From Clostridium sp. UBA5530 (GTDB taxonomy: Bacteria; Bacillota; Clostridia; Clostridiales; Clostridiaceae): a stretch of DNA of 18,018 nt. The translations under genes were made by a program, and so were the position numbers. Shown piece by piece: positions 7,140 through 13,985 of this stretch. Each line of letters starts with the position of its first letter. The first letter of the stretch is position 1. The stretch lies in contig DINW01000017.1 of NCBI GenBank assembly GCA_002423705.1, positions 10,071 through 28,088 of the forward strand. The letters run 5' to 3'. The notes beneath the pieces are model-generated. The model saw only the letters and a list, made by a program, of their open reading frames with translations, was not told the origin of the DNA and searched no databases.

Positions 7140-7266
7140 TGATATCTATTTGTTGTAACACTTCGCCCTCTTTAGGTTGGAGATAACAGTAGCTGCGAAC
7201 CTAGATAAGTTTGACCTGATGCATAATTATAGCTTTGAATAATCAGAGCTTTATATGTATTTTTTC
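7140..7266 (+). ncRNA. Candidate structured small RNA, copy A (downstream of and convergent with sigG)
   Basis: The core at 7143-7207 has an outer helix TATCTA (7143-7148) with TAGATA (7202-7207), and an inner helix TTGTTGT (7150-7156) with ACAGTAG (7186-7192). They enclose a conserved loop AACACTTCGCCCTCTTTAGG. A third pairing, AGGTT (7174-7178) with AACCT (7198-7202), could form a pseudoknot. A near-identical element lies at 15094-15158. Differences between the copies keep pairing only when read on the plus strand. A hairpin at 7231-7250 with a T-rich tail would end the RNA inside the sigG 3' end. Promoter not identified; known riboswitch classes I can recall do not match. Confidence 0.6.
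7231..7266 (+). terminator. Plus-strand terminator of RNA copy A, inside the sigG 3' end
   Basis: AGCTTTGA (7231-7238) pairs with TCAGAGCT (7243-7250) around ATAA, with one G·U on the plus strand that would be A·C on the minus strand. The following TTATATGTATTTTTT is T-rich and forms the last codons of sigG read in reverse. Confidence 0.55.
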
Positions 7267-8024
7267 ATATGTTTTAAAGCAGTCTTTTCGAGCCTTGATA
7301 CCTGGGCTTGAGATATTCCTATTTCGTCTGCCACCTCCATCTGAGTTCTTCCTCCAAAGAATCTTAAATTTAATATAAGTTTTTCCCTATCATTTAATTT
7401 TTTCATTGCCTCTTTTATAGATATATTTTCAAGCCAACTCTCATCTAAACTTTTATTATCACTAATTTGATCCATAACAAATATGGCATCTCCTCCATCA
7501 TGATATATAGGTTCAAATAATGACACTGGATCTTGTATTGCATCTAAAGCAAAGACGACTTCTTCTCTTGGAAGCTCTAATTCTTTTGCTATTTCTGATA
7601 CAGTAGGTTCTTTATTGTTTTCATTTATGAGTTTATCTCTTACAAGCAATGCTCTATAGGCTATATCCCTTAGAGATCTACTAACCCTTATAGAATTATT
7701 ATCCCTAAGGTATCTTCTTATTTCCCCTATTATCATAGGTACTGCATAAGTTGAAAATCTAACATTCTGACTTAAATCAAAATTATCTATGGATTTCATA
7801 AGTCCTATACATCCTACCTGAAATAAATCATCTACGTTCTCTCCTCTATTATTAAATCTTTGTATTACACTTAATACTAGTCTTAAGTTACCCTTAATAA
7901 AAGTATCTCTGGCTTTTGTATCACCATTTTGCATGGCTAGTAAAAGTTCCCTCATCTCTTTTTCTTTTAATACAGGCAACTTCGAGGTGTTTACTCCACA
8001 TATTTCTACTTTGCTAATCATCAT
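7251..8024 (-). CDS. sigG: Late forespore sigma factor SigG
   Basis: RNA polymerase sigma-70-family factor that directs late gene expression in the forespore. The 257-aa product matches SigG throughout. The N-terminal EICGVNTSKLPVLKEKEM is the SigG-specific region, region 2 (about 45-110) includes DDLFQVGCIGLMKSIDNFD and RFSTYAVPMIIGEIRRYLRD, region 3 is at about 115-175, and region 4 (about 205-257) has the helix-turn-helix TQMEVADEIGISQAQVSRLE. Two adjacent ATGs are possible starts; AAGGGATTG upstream is a moderate ribosome binding site set rather far away, which could mean weak translation. It lies 74 bp downstream of sigE with its own possible SigG-type promoter. Its 3' end overlaps the terminator of the opposite-strand RNA. 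Confidence 0.97.
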   Translation of the reverse strand: MMISKVEICGVNTSKLPVLKEKEMRELLLAMQNGDTKARDTFIKGNLRLVLSVIQRFNNRGENVDDLFQVGCIGLMKSIDNFDLSQNVRFSTYAVPMIIGEIRRYLRDNNSIRVSRSLRDIAYRALLVRDKLINENNKEPTVSEIAKELELPREEVVFALDAIQDPVSLFEPIYHDGGDAIFVMDQISDNKSLDESWLENISIKEAMKKLNDREKLILNLRFFGGRTQMEVADEIGISQAQVSRLEKTALKHMKKYI

Positions 8025-8057
8025 AAGTAATCAATCCCTTCAGAGTAATTCCATTAA

Positions 8058-8087
8058 GAGTATCTCCTGTACCTTATAATTTTATAC
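8058..8087 (-). promoter_or_regulatory. Possible SigG/SigF-type promoter of sigG
   Basis: Minus-strand GTATA (8083-8087), 18 bp, then GATACTC (8058-8064) resembles the SigG pattern (-35 ending in ATA, -10 near CATACTA). SigG is known to be autoregulated, and the site lies 34 bp upstream of the start codon. Confidence 0.35.
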
Positions 8088-8098
8088 TAATGCCAAGC

Positions 8099-8806
8099 TC
8101 ATAACATTTTGTTTATTTCTTTTTTTAAACGAGTTATTATTCTTTTTTCTAATCTAGATATATAGGATTGAGAAATTCCTAGCATATCTGCTACTTCTTT
8201 TTGAGTTCTTTCCGTTACCCCTTGAAGACCAAATCTTAACCTGACAATTTCCTTTTCTCTGTCACTCAGTTTATTTAAGGCCACACATAATAATTGCTTA
8301 TCTACCTCATCTTCAATATAGTTGTACACAGCATCGTTATCTGTACCTAATATGTCTGATAGTAACAATTCATTACCATCCCAATCAGTATTTAAAGGTT
8401 CATAAAATGATATTTCAGACTTTATTTTGCTATTTCTTCTTAAATACATCAAAATTTCATTTTCTATACATCTTGAAGCATAAGTAGCTAATTTTATTTT
8501 TTTCTCAGGGTCAAAGGTAGAAACAGCTTTTATTAATCCTATAGTTCCTACAGAAGTTAAATCTTCCACAGAAACCCCTGTGTTTTCAAACTTTCTAGCT
8601 ATATATACTACTAATCTTAAATTTCTCTCTATCAATGTACTCTTAACCTCATTATTCCCTCCAACAAGCTTCTCCACTAGATTTTCTTCTTCATCTTTAG
8701 ATAATGGTGGAGGAAGAGCATCATTGCCACCTATATAATATACTTTATTAAAAAATATTTTCAGTTTAGAAATAATTCTGTTTAACATAATCTTTAATTT
8801 AATCAT
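8099..8806 (-). CDS. sigE: Early mother-cell sigma factor, pro-SigE
   Basis: Sigma factor of the early mother cell, made as an inactive membrane-tethered precursor and cut by SpoIIGA. Residues 1-22 form an amphipathic basic pro-sequence (MIKLKIMLNRIISKLKIFFN). The cleavage-site block VYYIGGNDALPPPLSKDEE then matches the B. subtilis protein. Region 2 (about 60-130) contains IERNLRLVVYIARKFENTG and KLATYASRCIENEILMYLRR; region 4 ends with the helix-turn-helix TQKEVADMLGISQSYISRLEKR. At 235 aa it is the usual length. The ATG at 8806 follows a GGGGGATT site. It lies 13 bp after spoIIGA, the standard spoIIG operon. Confidence 0.97.
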   Translation of the reverse strand: MIKLKIMLNRIISKLKIFFNKVYYIGGNDALPPPLSKDEEENLVEKLVGGNNEVKSTLIERNLRLVVYIARKFENTGVSVEDLTSVGTIGLIKAVSTFDPEKKIKLATYASRCIENEILMYLRRNSKIKSEISFYEPLNTDWDGNELLLSDILGTDNDAVYNYIEDEVDKQLLCVALNKLSDREKEIVRLRFGLQGVTERTQKEVADMLGISQSYISRLEKRIITRLKKEINKML

Positions 8807-8819
8807 TGTCTAATCCCCC

Positions 8820-9623
8820 TCATATTAATCCTCTTGAAAGCAATCCATTATATTCATTGGTTGAGCTTAATTTATTTTCACAAAAACACACTATGCCTTC
8901 CCTTGTTTTTATATCCTTATCACTATAAAATATTTTTATTTCTTTAACTTTAAATCCTTTCATATGCCCTACACTGCCATCCACCAAAGAATATGGAATA
9001 TAAAAACATTCTTCCTTATCAAAGATGATGTTTTTTATAATTTGTTCTTCTATTATTATGACGGGCAGATTAGTCACCGGTTCCCTGAGCTCATTTCCTG
9101 TATCTAAAAAGGCTTTTATTTCTTTAGTCCATCCCTCTCCTGTTATTTGAACCTTATATATAAACTCTTTAAGTATTTTTCTGTCCTTTATGAAATATGA
9201 AATGCGTTTAGCAACCATGTATATTATCATCACGGCAATCATAATATATTTATAGGAAAAATCTATTAAGTTGTATTCTATAGGAGATTTACTATTGAAT
9301 TCCATATCTATAAAAAAGCATAATCCTGCTAAAACCATAGAATATCCTATATATATCAAAGAACTTTTTATCACAAACCTGAAATCTTTGACTCTAAAAT
9401 ATATATATACAAATATTATGCATATTGAAATTTTTACCACTAAAGAATTCAACATATATCTTTTAGGTAAGAATATAGATAATGTATATATGGTTGCTAT
9501 AGTAGAGGGAAGAATCATTTTACTTATATTGGGCCTAATCATCATAGTTTCACTAGTTATATACAGTAAAAATATATTAACTAAAAGATTCTCTATTAAA
9601 AGCACATCTATATATACCTTCAT
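8820..9623 (-). CDS. spoIIGA: Pro-SigE processing aspartic protease SpoIIGA
   Basis: Septum membrane protease that activates pro-SigE in the mother cell on a signal from the forespore. The N-terminal half (about 1-145) holds five hydrophobic segments. The C-terminal cytosolic half carries the aspartic-protease motif AFLDTGNELREPVT with catalytic Asp174. Family landmarks include the N-terminal VYIDVLLIENLLVN and the C-terminal YNGLLSRGLI. At 267 aa it is slightly shorter than the 309-aa B. subtilis protein, mainly in the linkers. The ATG at 9623 has a near-perfect AAGGAGGAAATAAT site. It is the first gene of the spoIIGA-sigE pair and has a long-spacer promoter at 9645-9677. Confidence 0.95.
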   Translation of the reverse strand: MKVYIDVLLIENLLVNIFLLYITSETMMIRPNISKMILPSTIATIYTLSIFLPKRYMLNSLVVKISICIIFVYIYFRVKDFRFVIKSSLIYIGYSMVLAGLCFFIDMEFNSKSPIEYNLIDFSYKYIMIAVMIIYMVAKRISYFIKDRKILKEFIYKVQITGEGWTKEIKAFLDTGNELREPVTNLPVIIIEEQIIKNIIFDKEECFYIPYSLVDGSVGHMKGFKVKEIKIFYSDKDIKTREGIVCFCENKLSSTNEYNGLLSRGLI

Positions 9624-9644
9624 ATTATTTCCTCCTTAATACAT

Positions 9645-9677
9645 ATTATATATCGATAGCTTTCAAAATTTTGTCAT
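9645..9677 (-). promoter_or_regulatory. spoIIG promoter with an extended 21-nt spacer
   Basis: Minus-strand ATGACA (9672-9677) and TATAAT (9645-9650) are separated by 21 nt. The B. subtilis spoIIG promoter, activated by phosphorylated Spo0A, has near-consensus SigA boxes with an over-long 22-nt spacer. The GACAAAA here matches part of the reverse of an 0A box, but no perfect TGTCGAA is present. Confidence 0.55.
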
Positions 9678-9930
9678 TTTAGAAAAGCTAGAGGTTTTTT
9701 TATTATTCCATAATTTTACATATTTGATTTATTCCTTTCTTTTTTTGTAAATACAACTTTTTTTATTTTTCTTATAATGTTGGTTCCTTACAAAGGTCTT
9801 ACCTGTGAAATTCTATACTAATTCTTTGGGATTTTAATCAATGTCCAATAAGATTAGATATTAATTTCATTAAAAATTAAATCAAAGATTGTTATAATTT
9901 AAGATATATTTCATTTATTTTATAATATAA
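9678..9930 (-). other. AT-rich leader region between ftsZ and spoIIGA, no gene
   Basis: No open frame longer than about 10 codons was found. A second SigA-like promoter can be read on the minus strand (TTGATT, 18 nt, TATAGA) near 9803-9832. A small CCTTTGTAAGG hairpin and A-runs follow. On the plus strand a hairpin over about 9659-9690 is followed by seven T residues. Nothing here is firm. Confidence 0.3.
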
Positions 9931-9983
9931 AAAGGAAGATGTTATGACGCTAAATTAAATTTAGTCCTATAACATCTTCCTTT
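9931..9983 (-). terminator. Strong terminator after ftsZ
   Basis: A perfect 15-bp outer stem (9931-9945 with 9969-9983) encloses an inner CTAAAT/ATTTAG stem and is followed on the minus strand by TTTATATT. It ends the ftsA-ftsZ transcript. Confidence 0.88.
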
Positions 9984-10001
9984 ATTATGAATTTCCTATA
10001 T

Positions 10002-11126
10002 TTATTTTCTTTGCTTTCTTAAAAATGCAGGTATTTCTAGATCATCATCATTAAAATCACGAGATGGAGCTACCTCATCAAGAACTTCCTTCTTTACTCT
10101 TCTAGGTCTTTCAACCTCTTCCTGGGTATAGCTTGGTCTAACTTCATCTATTTCTCTTTCCCTTTCACCCTTTTCCTTTTCAAAACCTGTAGCAATTACA
10201 GTAATTCTTATTTCATCCTTAAGGTTTTCATCAATAACTGCTCCAAAAATTATATTAGCATCTGGATCTGCAGCCTCTTGAACTATTTCTGCTGCTTCTG
10301 TTATCTCTAAAAGTCCCAAATCTGCTCCGCCAGTAACATTTAAAAGTACTCCTGTAGCTCCCACTATAGATGTCTCTAGCAATGGACTAGAAATAGCTTG
10401 TTTAGCAGCCTCTTGAGCTCTATTATCTCCATTGCCTCTTCCTACTCCCATATGTGCCAATCCCTTGTCTAGCATAACAGTTTTTACATCAGCAAAGTCT
10501 AAGTTTACAAGACCTGGTATAGTTATAAGGTCTGAAATACCTTGAACACCTTGTCTTAAAATATCATCTGCCATTTTAAAGGATTCTAAAAGAGTAGTCT
10601 TTTTATCAACCATGGTTAAAAGTCTTTCATTAGGAATTGTTACTAATGTATCAACCCGTTGTTTTAAATTGCGTATACCTAACTCTGCATGAAGCATTCT
10701 TTTTCGTCCTTCAAATGGAAATGGCTTAGTGACTACTCCTACAGTTAAAACTCCCATTGACTTAGCTATCTCAGCTACCACTGGTGCAGCTCCTGTACCA
10801 GTTCCACCTCCCATTCCAGCAGTTATAAATACCATATCTGCACCTTTTATTGCCTGTGATATCTCTTCTTTACTTTCTTCAGCAGCTTTTTGTCCTATTT
10901 CAGGATTTGCTCCTGCTCCAAGTCCCTTAGTTAATTTGTCTCCTATTTGTATCTTTTGAGTAGCATGGGAAAGCATAAGAGCCTGCTTGTCTGTATTTAT
11001 AGCAATGAACTCTACATTTTTTAATCCCTCAATTATCATTCTATTAACGGCATTATTTCCTCCACCGCCACATCCAATTACCTTTATATTGGCAAATTGT
11101 TGCATTTCAACATCAAAATCTAACAA
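10002..11126 (-). CDS. ftsZ: Cell division GTPase FtsZ
   Basis: Tubulin-like GTPase that forms the Z-ring for vegetative and polar sporulation septa. The nucleotide-binding start IGCGGGGNNAVN is at about 17-28 and the signature GGGTGTG at 106-112. The catalytic T7 loop has Asn208, Asp210 and Asp213 (NLDFADVK). After the conserved core (to about 318) an acidic/basic linker leads to the C-terminal peptide DLEIPAFLRKQRK, which binds FtsA and other partners. At 374 aa it is typical. The ATG at 11126 follows AAGAGGAGGAG. It lies 15 bp after ftsA and its transcript ends at the 9931-9983 terminator. Its position just ahead of spoIIG resembles the B. subtilis ftsA-ftsZ-spoIIG order. Confidence 0.98.
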   Translation of the reverse strand: MLDFDVEMQQFANIKVIGCGGGGNNAVNRMIIEGLKNVEFIAINTDKQALMLSHATQKIQIGDKLTKGLGAGANPEIGQKAAEESKEEISQAIKGADMVFITAGMGGGTGTGAAPVVAEIAKSMGVLTVGVVTKPFPFEGRKRMLHAELGIRNLKQRVDTLVTIPNERLLTMVDKKTTLLESFKMADDILRQGVQGISDLITIPGLVNLDFADVKTVMLDKGLAHMGVGRGNGDNRAQEAAKQAISSPLLETSIVGATGVLLNVTGGADLGLLEITEAAEIVQEAADPDANIIFGAVIDENLKDEIRITVIATGFEKEKGEREREIDEVRPSYTQEEVERPRRVKKEVLDEVAPSRDFNDDDLEIPAFLRKQRK

Positions 11127-11141
11127 TGTAACTCCTCCTCT

Positions 11142-12374
11142 TTAGAAATATTTTCTAAAATAATCTTTTATTCTTTTTATAATTCCATCTTCACTATAAA
11201 TATTTTCATCATCATCTAAGGGTATTTCATCCTCATAAAAAATGACTTCACTATTTAATTTTAACTCATTATACACATATTTAACAATACCTATTGAATT
11301 AATTGTTAAAGGATTTTGTAAATTTATAGTCCTACTATTTATAATAAACAGTGATTTATGGTTTATTCTCTTCCACATATTATTTATAAAGGCAAAATTA
11401 CTCAATCCTCCACCATATAATATAATGCTATTTATATCATCATAATATATTGTTGACCGTAATTTTTCAATAATTAACCTTAAAATTTCTTCTACTCTAG
11501 CATTAATTACATCATTAACCTGGGCCCTGTCTAATTGAATACTTTCCCCACGGCTAGTTGTAAATTCTAGAATTTCATATTCTCCATGACTTTCATAAAC
11601 CTTTGTCTTTATAATTTCACTATCTCCTAATGATAATTTTGTAAAATAAGCTATATCATTAGTTATGCTATTTCCTCCTATTTGTATTTTACCTGTATAT
11701 GCAAGCTTTTCTTTACTATATATAGCTATGTTAGCACTATCTCCACCTACGTCAACTAAAGCTATGGTTTCACTTTTATCATCTTCTGTGAATATCATAG
11801 TTGATGCAGCTTGTGCTTGAGCCATGGTCCCTACTATCTTTATGCTACACTTCTCCGCTGCCTTATATATATCACTAATATATCCATCATCCACAACAGC
11901 AACCTTTGTGATAACTTCCAACTTGCTTCCCTTCATACTTAATGGGTTTTTAATATTATTTTTATCATCTATTGAATATGACTCTGGTATGATATCAATA
12001 ATTCTTTCATCTCTAGCAATCTTTATATTTCCGGAGGATTTCAAAACTCTCTTTATATCCTCATAAGTAACTTCACCCTGGTCATTATCAATAACTACTA
12101 TTCCTGATGAAGAAATTAAATTACACAATCCACTTGGAATTCCTACATAAATTTCATCTATGTATACATTTACTAAGGTTTCTAACTTAGCAATACAAGT
12201 CCTTATTGATTCTGAAACATCATCTATGCTTATAATCATTCCTTTTTTTATACCACAGGATTTGATAGAACAACTGGATAAAATTTTCAGTTTACCTTGC
12301 TTATCTGCCCTACCAATGGTTCCATGAATATTATAAGCACCTATATCAATTCCCACAATATAATCATTATTCAT
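11142..12374 (-). CDS. ftsA: Cell division protein FtsA (divergent clostridial form)
   Basis: Actin-like protein that anchors FtsZ filaments to the membrane. It has an N-terminal phosphate-1 segment (YIVGIDIGAYNIHG, about 5-18), an inserted SHS2/1C region, a second phosphate motif ALVDVGGDSANIAIYS (about 204-219) and the adenosine motif ILYGGGLSNFAFINNM (about 317-332). The C-terminus is a basic amphipathic helix (IIKRIKDYFRKYF) suited to membrane binding. At 410 aa it is normal. Divergence from model FtsA is considerable (for example Asn14 in the P1 loop), but position directly ahead of ftsZ settles the call. The ribosome binding site AAAGGGGG is strong but about 13 nt from the ATG, longer than ideal. 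Confidence 0.93.
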   Translation of the reverse strand: MNNDYIVGIDIGAYNIHGTIGRADKQGKLKILSSCSIKSCGIKKGMIISIDDVSESIRTCIAKLETLVNVYIDEIYVGIPSGLCNLISSSGIVVIDNDQGEVTYEDIKRVLKSSGNIKIARDERIIDIIPESYSIDDKNNIKNPLSMKGSKLEVITKVAVVDDGYISDIYKAAEKCSIKIVGTMAQAQAASTMIFTEDDKSETIALVDVGGDSANIAIYSKEKLAYTGKIQIGGNSITNDIAYFTKLSLGDSEIIKTKVYESHGEYEILEFTTSRGESIQLDRAQVNDVINARVEEILRLIIEKLRSTIYYDDINSIILYGGGLSNFAFINNMWKRINHKSLFIINSRTINLQNPLTINSIGIVKYVYNELKLNSEVIFYEDEIPLDDDENIYSEDGIIKRIKDYFRKYF

Positions 12375-12541
12375 GTAAATCTGTCTACCCCCTTTGCAGA
12401 TAGCATTGCATATTATGTTATATATTCAACAAAAAATTTTATTTTCCTCTTATACCTTTTAAAATATTATGCCAAATATATAATATTTTTAATAACCATA
12501 GGCTGAATATTATAACTCTTATTATTCTTATTAGTAAAACT

Positions 12542-12577
12542 AAAAAAATAAGAGAATCTCTAATACTAAAGATTCTC
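12542..12577 (-). terminator. Terminator after the glycosyltransferase gene
   Basis: GAGAATCT-type arms (12552-12562 with 12567-12577) form an 11-bp stem on the minus strand with one G·U, then TTATTTTTTT. The same position would be C·A on the plus strand, fixing the orientation. Confidence 0.88.
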
Positions 12578-12600
12578 CCCTTTTCCTAATTTATTATGTT

Positions 12601-13857
12601 TTAATTGGCCTTTTCCAAATCCTCTATATTAACCTTTCGAGTATGAGCAGTATGAGACCACTCCTTATTCTTCTTGTTCATGATACCCTGTATAGATATA
12701 GGTAGCCATGTTATTAAATATAGAGAATATAATAGATAATACAAAAATATTTTCACATCCAATTTTTTTTCTAAAATTAATATAAAAGGCGTATACACAA
12801 ACTGTATAACTATTCCTAATACAACACCTATGTTTATCATAGTCCAGTTAGCACTTTGTATCATTGTTATAGCGCTAGCTATTATTTGAGGCGCATCAAC
12901 AATATAATTTATTACATTAGTTACAGTTGCTATTCCTAGTAATATAACTACTATTGGCTGAATTGAATATAATGCACAATCTAAAGCTACAAAACTAAAC
13001 TCTTTAATAGATCTTTTTAAAAGTTTAAAAAAGTACCTACTAGCTACATCTGCAAATCCCTGCATCCATCTCCTACGTTGTGCCCATGACTGAGCCATGG
13101 TTAAAGGTTTTTCATCATATATTACAGCATCATGTGCCCATCCTACTTTATATCCATTTAAAACCAGTTTGCAGGTAAATTCTAAGTCTTCAGTAAGACA
13201 AGTAGCACCCCATCCTAAGTCCTTGAGTATGTCCATATCCATACAGAAACCTGTACCACCTAATTGATTAGACAATCCTAGGTTGCTCCTTGATAGCTGA
13301 AACATTCTGTTGCTGCTCCAAAAAGAAATAGAATAACAACCAGTTATCCAAGTATCTTTTGGATTTTTACTATCTAAGTATCCTTGAACTACTTTATAAC
13401 CTTCACACAATTTGTTATTCATAGCTTTCAAGAAATTTTTAGATACTAAATTATCCGCATCTAATACTACCACTGAATCATATTGTTTTTCTAATTTAAA
13501 TAATTTAGAAAACATCCACTCTAGGGCATATCCTTTACCCCTTAAATCCTTATTAAATCTTTCATATACTATAGCGCCTACATTTCTAGCAATATTTGCA
13601 GTATTGTCTGTACAATTATCAGCAATAACATAAATATCATATAATTCCTTAGGATAATCTACCTTGTGAAGACTCTTTACTATTCCTTCTATAACAGCCT
13701 CTTCATTATGAGCTGCTACTACTAAAGCAAAGCTCTTTTGTGGTTCAAATTGATGTTTATCTTTTCTTTTAACTATACCAAATACTGATAAAATCATATA
13801 ATACATAGAAATAATAAGCACTACATTAGTAAATATAGATACTATAGCTCGAAACAT
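12601..13857 (-). CDS. Membrane-bound processive family 2 glycosyltransferase
   Basis: Cellulose-synthase/hyaluronan-synthase-like GT2 enzyme that would polymerise a beta-linked sugar at the membrane. One N-terminal membrane helix (about 5-28) precedes the catalytic domain. The four processive motifs are present: Asp80 in VIADNCTDN, the metal-binding DAD at 133-135, TED at 222-224 with the catalytic acid, and QRRRW at 260-264. At least three further membrane segments follow (about 296-318, 340-360, 370-392). The tail EWSHTAHTRK matches the W..T.HTR ending seen in this family. The start ATG has GGGGGG at six bases. It is a single-gene transcript with its own terminator and a 32-bp inverted repeat over its promoter. 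No companion deacetylase or export genes are adjacent, so the polymer is unknown. Confidence 0.88.
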   Translation of the reverse strand: MFRAIVSIFTNVVLIISMYYMILSVFGIVKRKDKHQFEPQKSFALVVAAHNEEAVIEGIVKSLHKVDYPKELYDIYVIADNCTDNTANIARNVGAIVYERFNKDLRGKGYALEWMFSKLFKLEKQYDSVVVLDADNLVSKNFLKAMNNKLCEGYKVVQGYLDSKNPKDTWITGCYSISFWSSNRMFQLSRSNLGLSNQLGGTGFCMDMDILKDLGWGATCLTEDLEFTCKLVLNGYKVGWAHDAVIYDEKPLTMAQSWAQRRRWMQGFADVASRYFFKLLKRSIKEFSFVALDCALYSIQPIVVILLGIATVTNVINYIVDAPQIIASAITMIQSANWTMINIGVVLGIVIQFVYTPFILILEKKLDVKIFLYYLLYSLYLITWLPISIQGIMNKKNKEWSHTAHTRKVNIEDLEKAN

Positions 13858-13872
13858 TACGATCCCCCCTGA

Positions 13873-13904
13873 TTCAAAATTATTGTATCACAAATAATTT
13901 TGAA
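13873..13904. promoter_or_regulatory. 32-bp inverted repeat (12-bp perfect arms) over the glycosyltransferase -10 box
   Basis: TTCAAAATTATT (13873-13884) and AATAATTTTGAA (13893-13904) are perfect reverse complements with an 8-bp centre. The minus-strand -10 box TACAAT is at 13883-13888, with a weak -35 TAGTAT 17 bp upstream. The site should lie mostly upstream of the transcript start, so an operator is likelier than an mRNA hairpin. Confidence 0.6.
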
Positions 13905-13947
13905 ATACTACAATTTAAGAAAAATATAACATTTGCTATTGTAACAG

Positions 13948-13985
13948 AATAATTAAAGCAACCCGTTAGGATTGCTTTAATTATT
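13948..13985 (-). terminator. Terminator after pilT, overlapping its stop codon
   Basis: Seventeen-base arms (13948-13964 and 13969-13985) pair fully on the minus strand with one U·G; on the plus strand that pair would be C·A. The 3' arm ends TTTAATTATT. Confidence 0.8.

Noticed and set aside
7140..7212. Copy A as a minus-strand riboswitch or leader for the YmxH-like gene
   Set aside because: Inner-helix pairs become A·C mismatches on the minus strand, and no riboswitch class I can recall has this loop.
7140..7212. The two RNA copies as remnants of an insertion sequence or other mobile repeat
   Set aside because: No terminal repeats, target duplications or transposase nearby, and the match ends with the RNA structure.
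9659..9690. Plus-strand terminator-like hairpin followed by seven T upstream of spoIIGA
   Set aside because: No plus-strand transcript is expected here, and the stem overlaps the better-supported spoIIG promoter.
10729..10959. Plus-strand frame inside ftsZ
   Set aside because: Low-complexity P/A-rich translation over the GGGTGTG region of ftsZ; no ribosome binding site; shadow frame.
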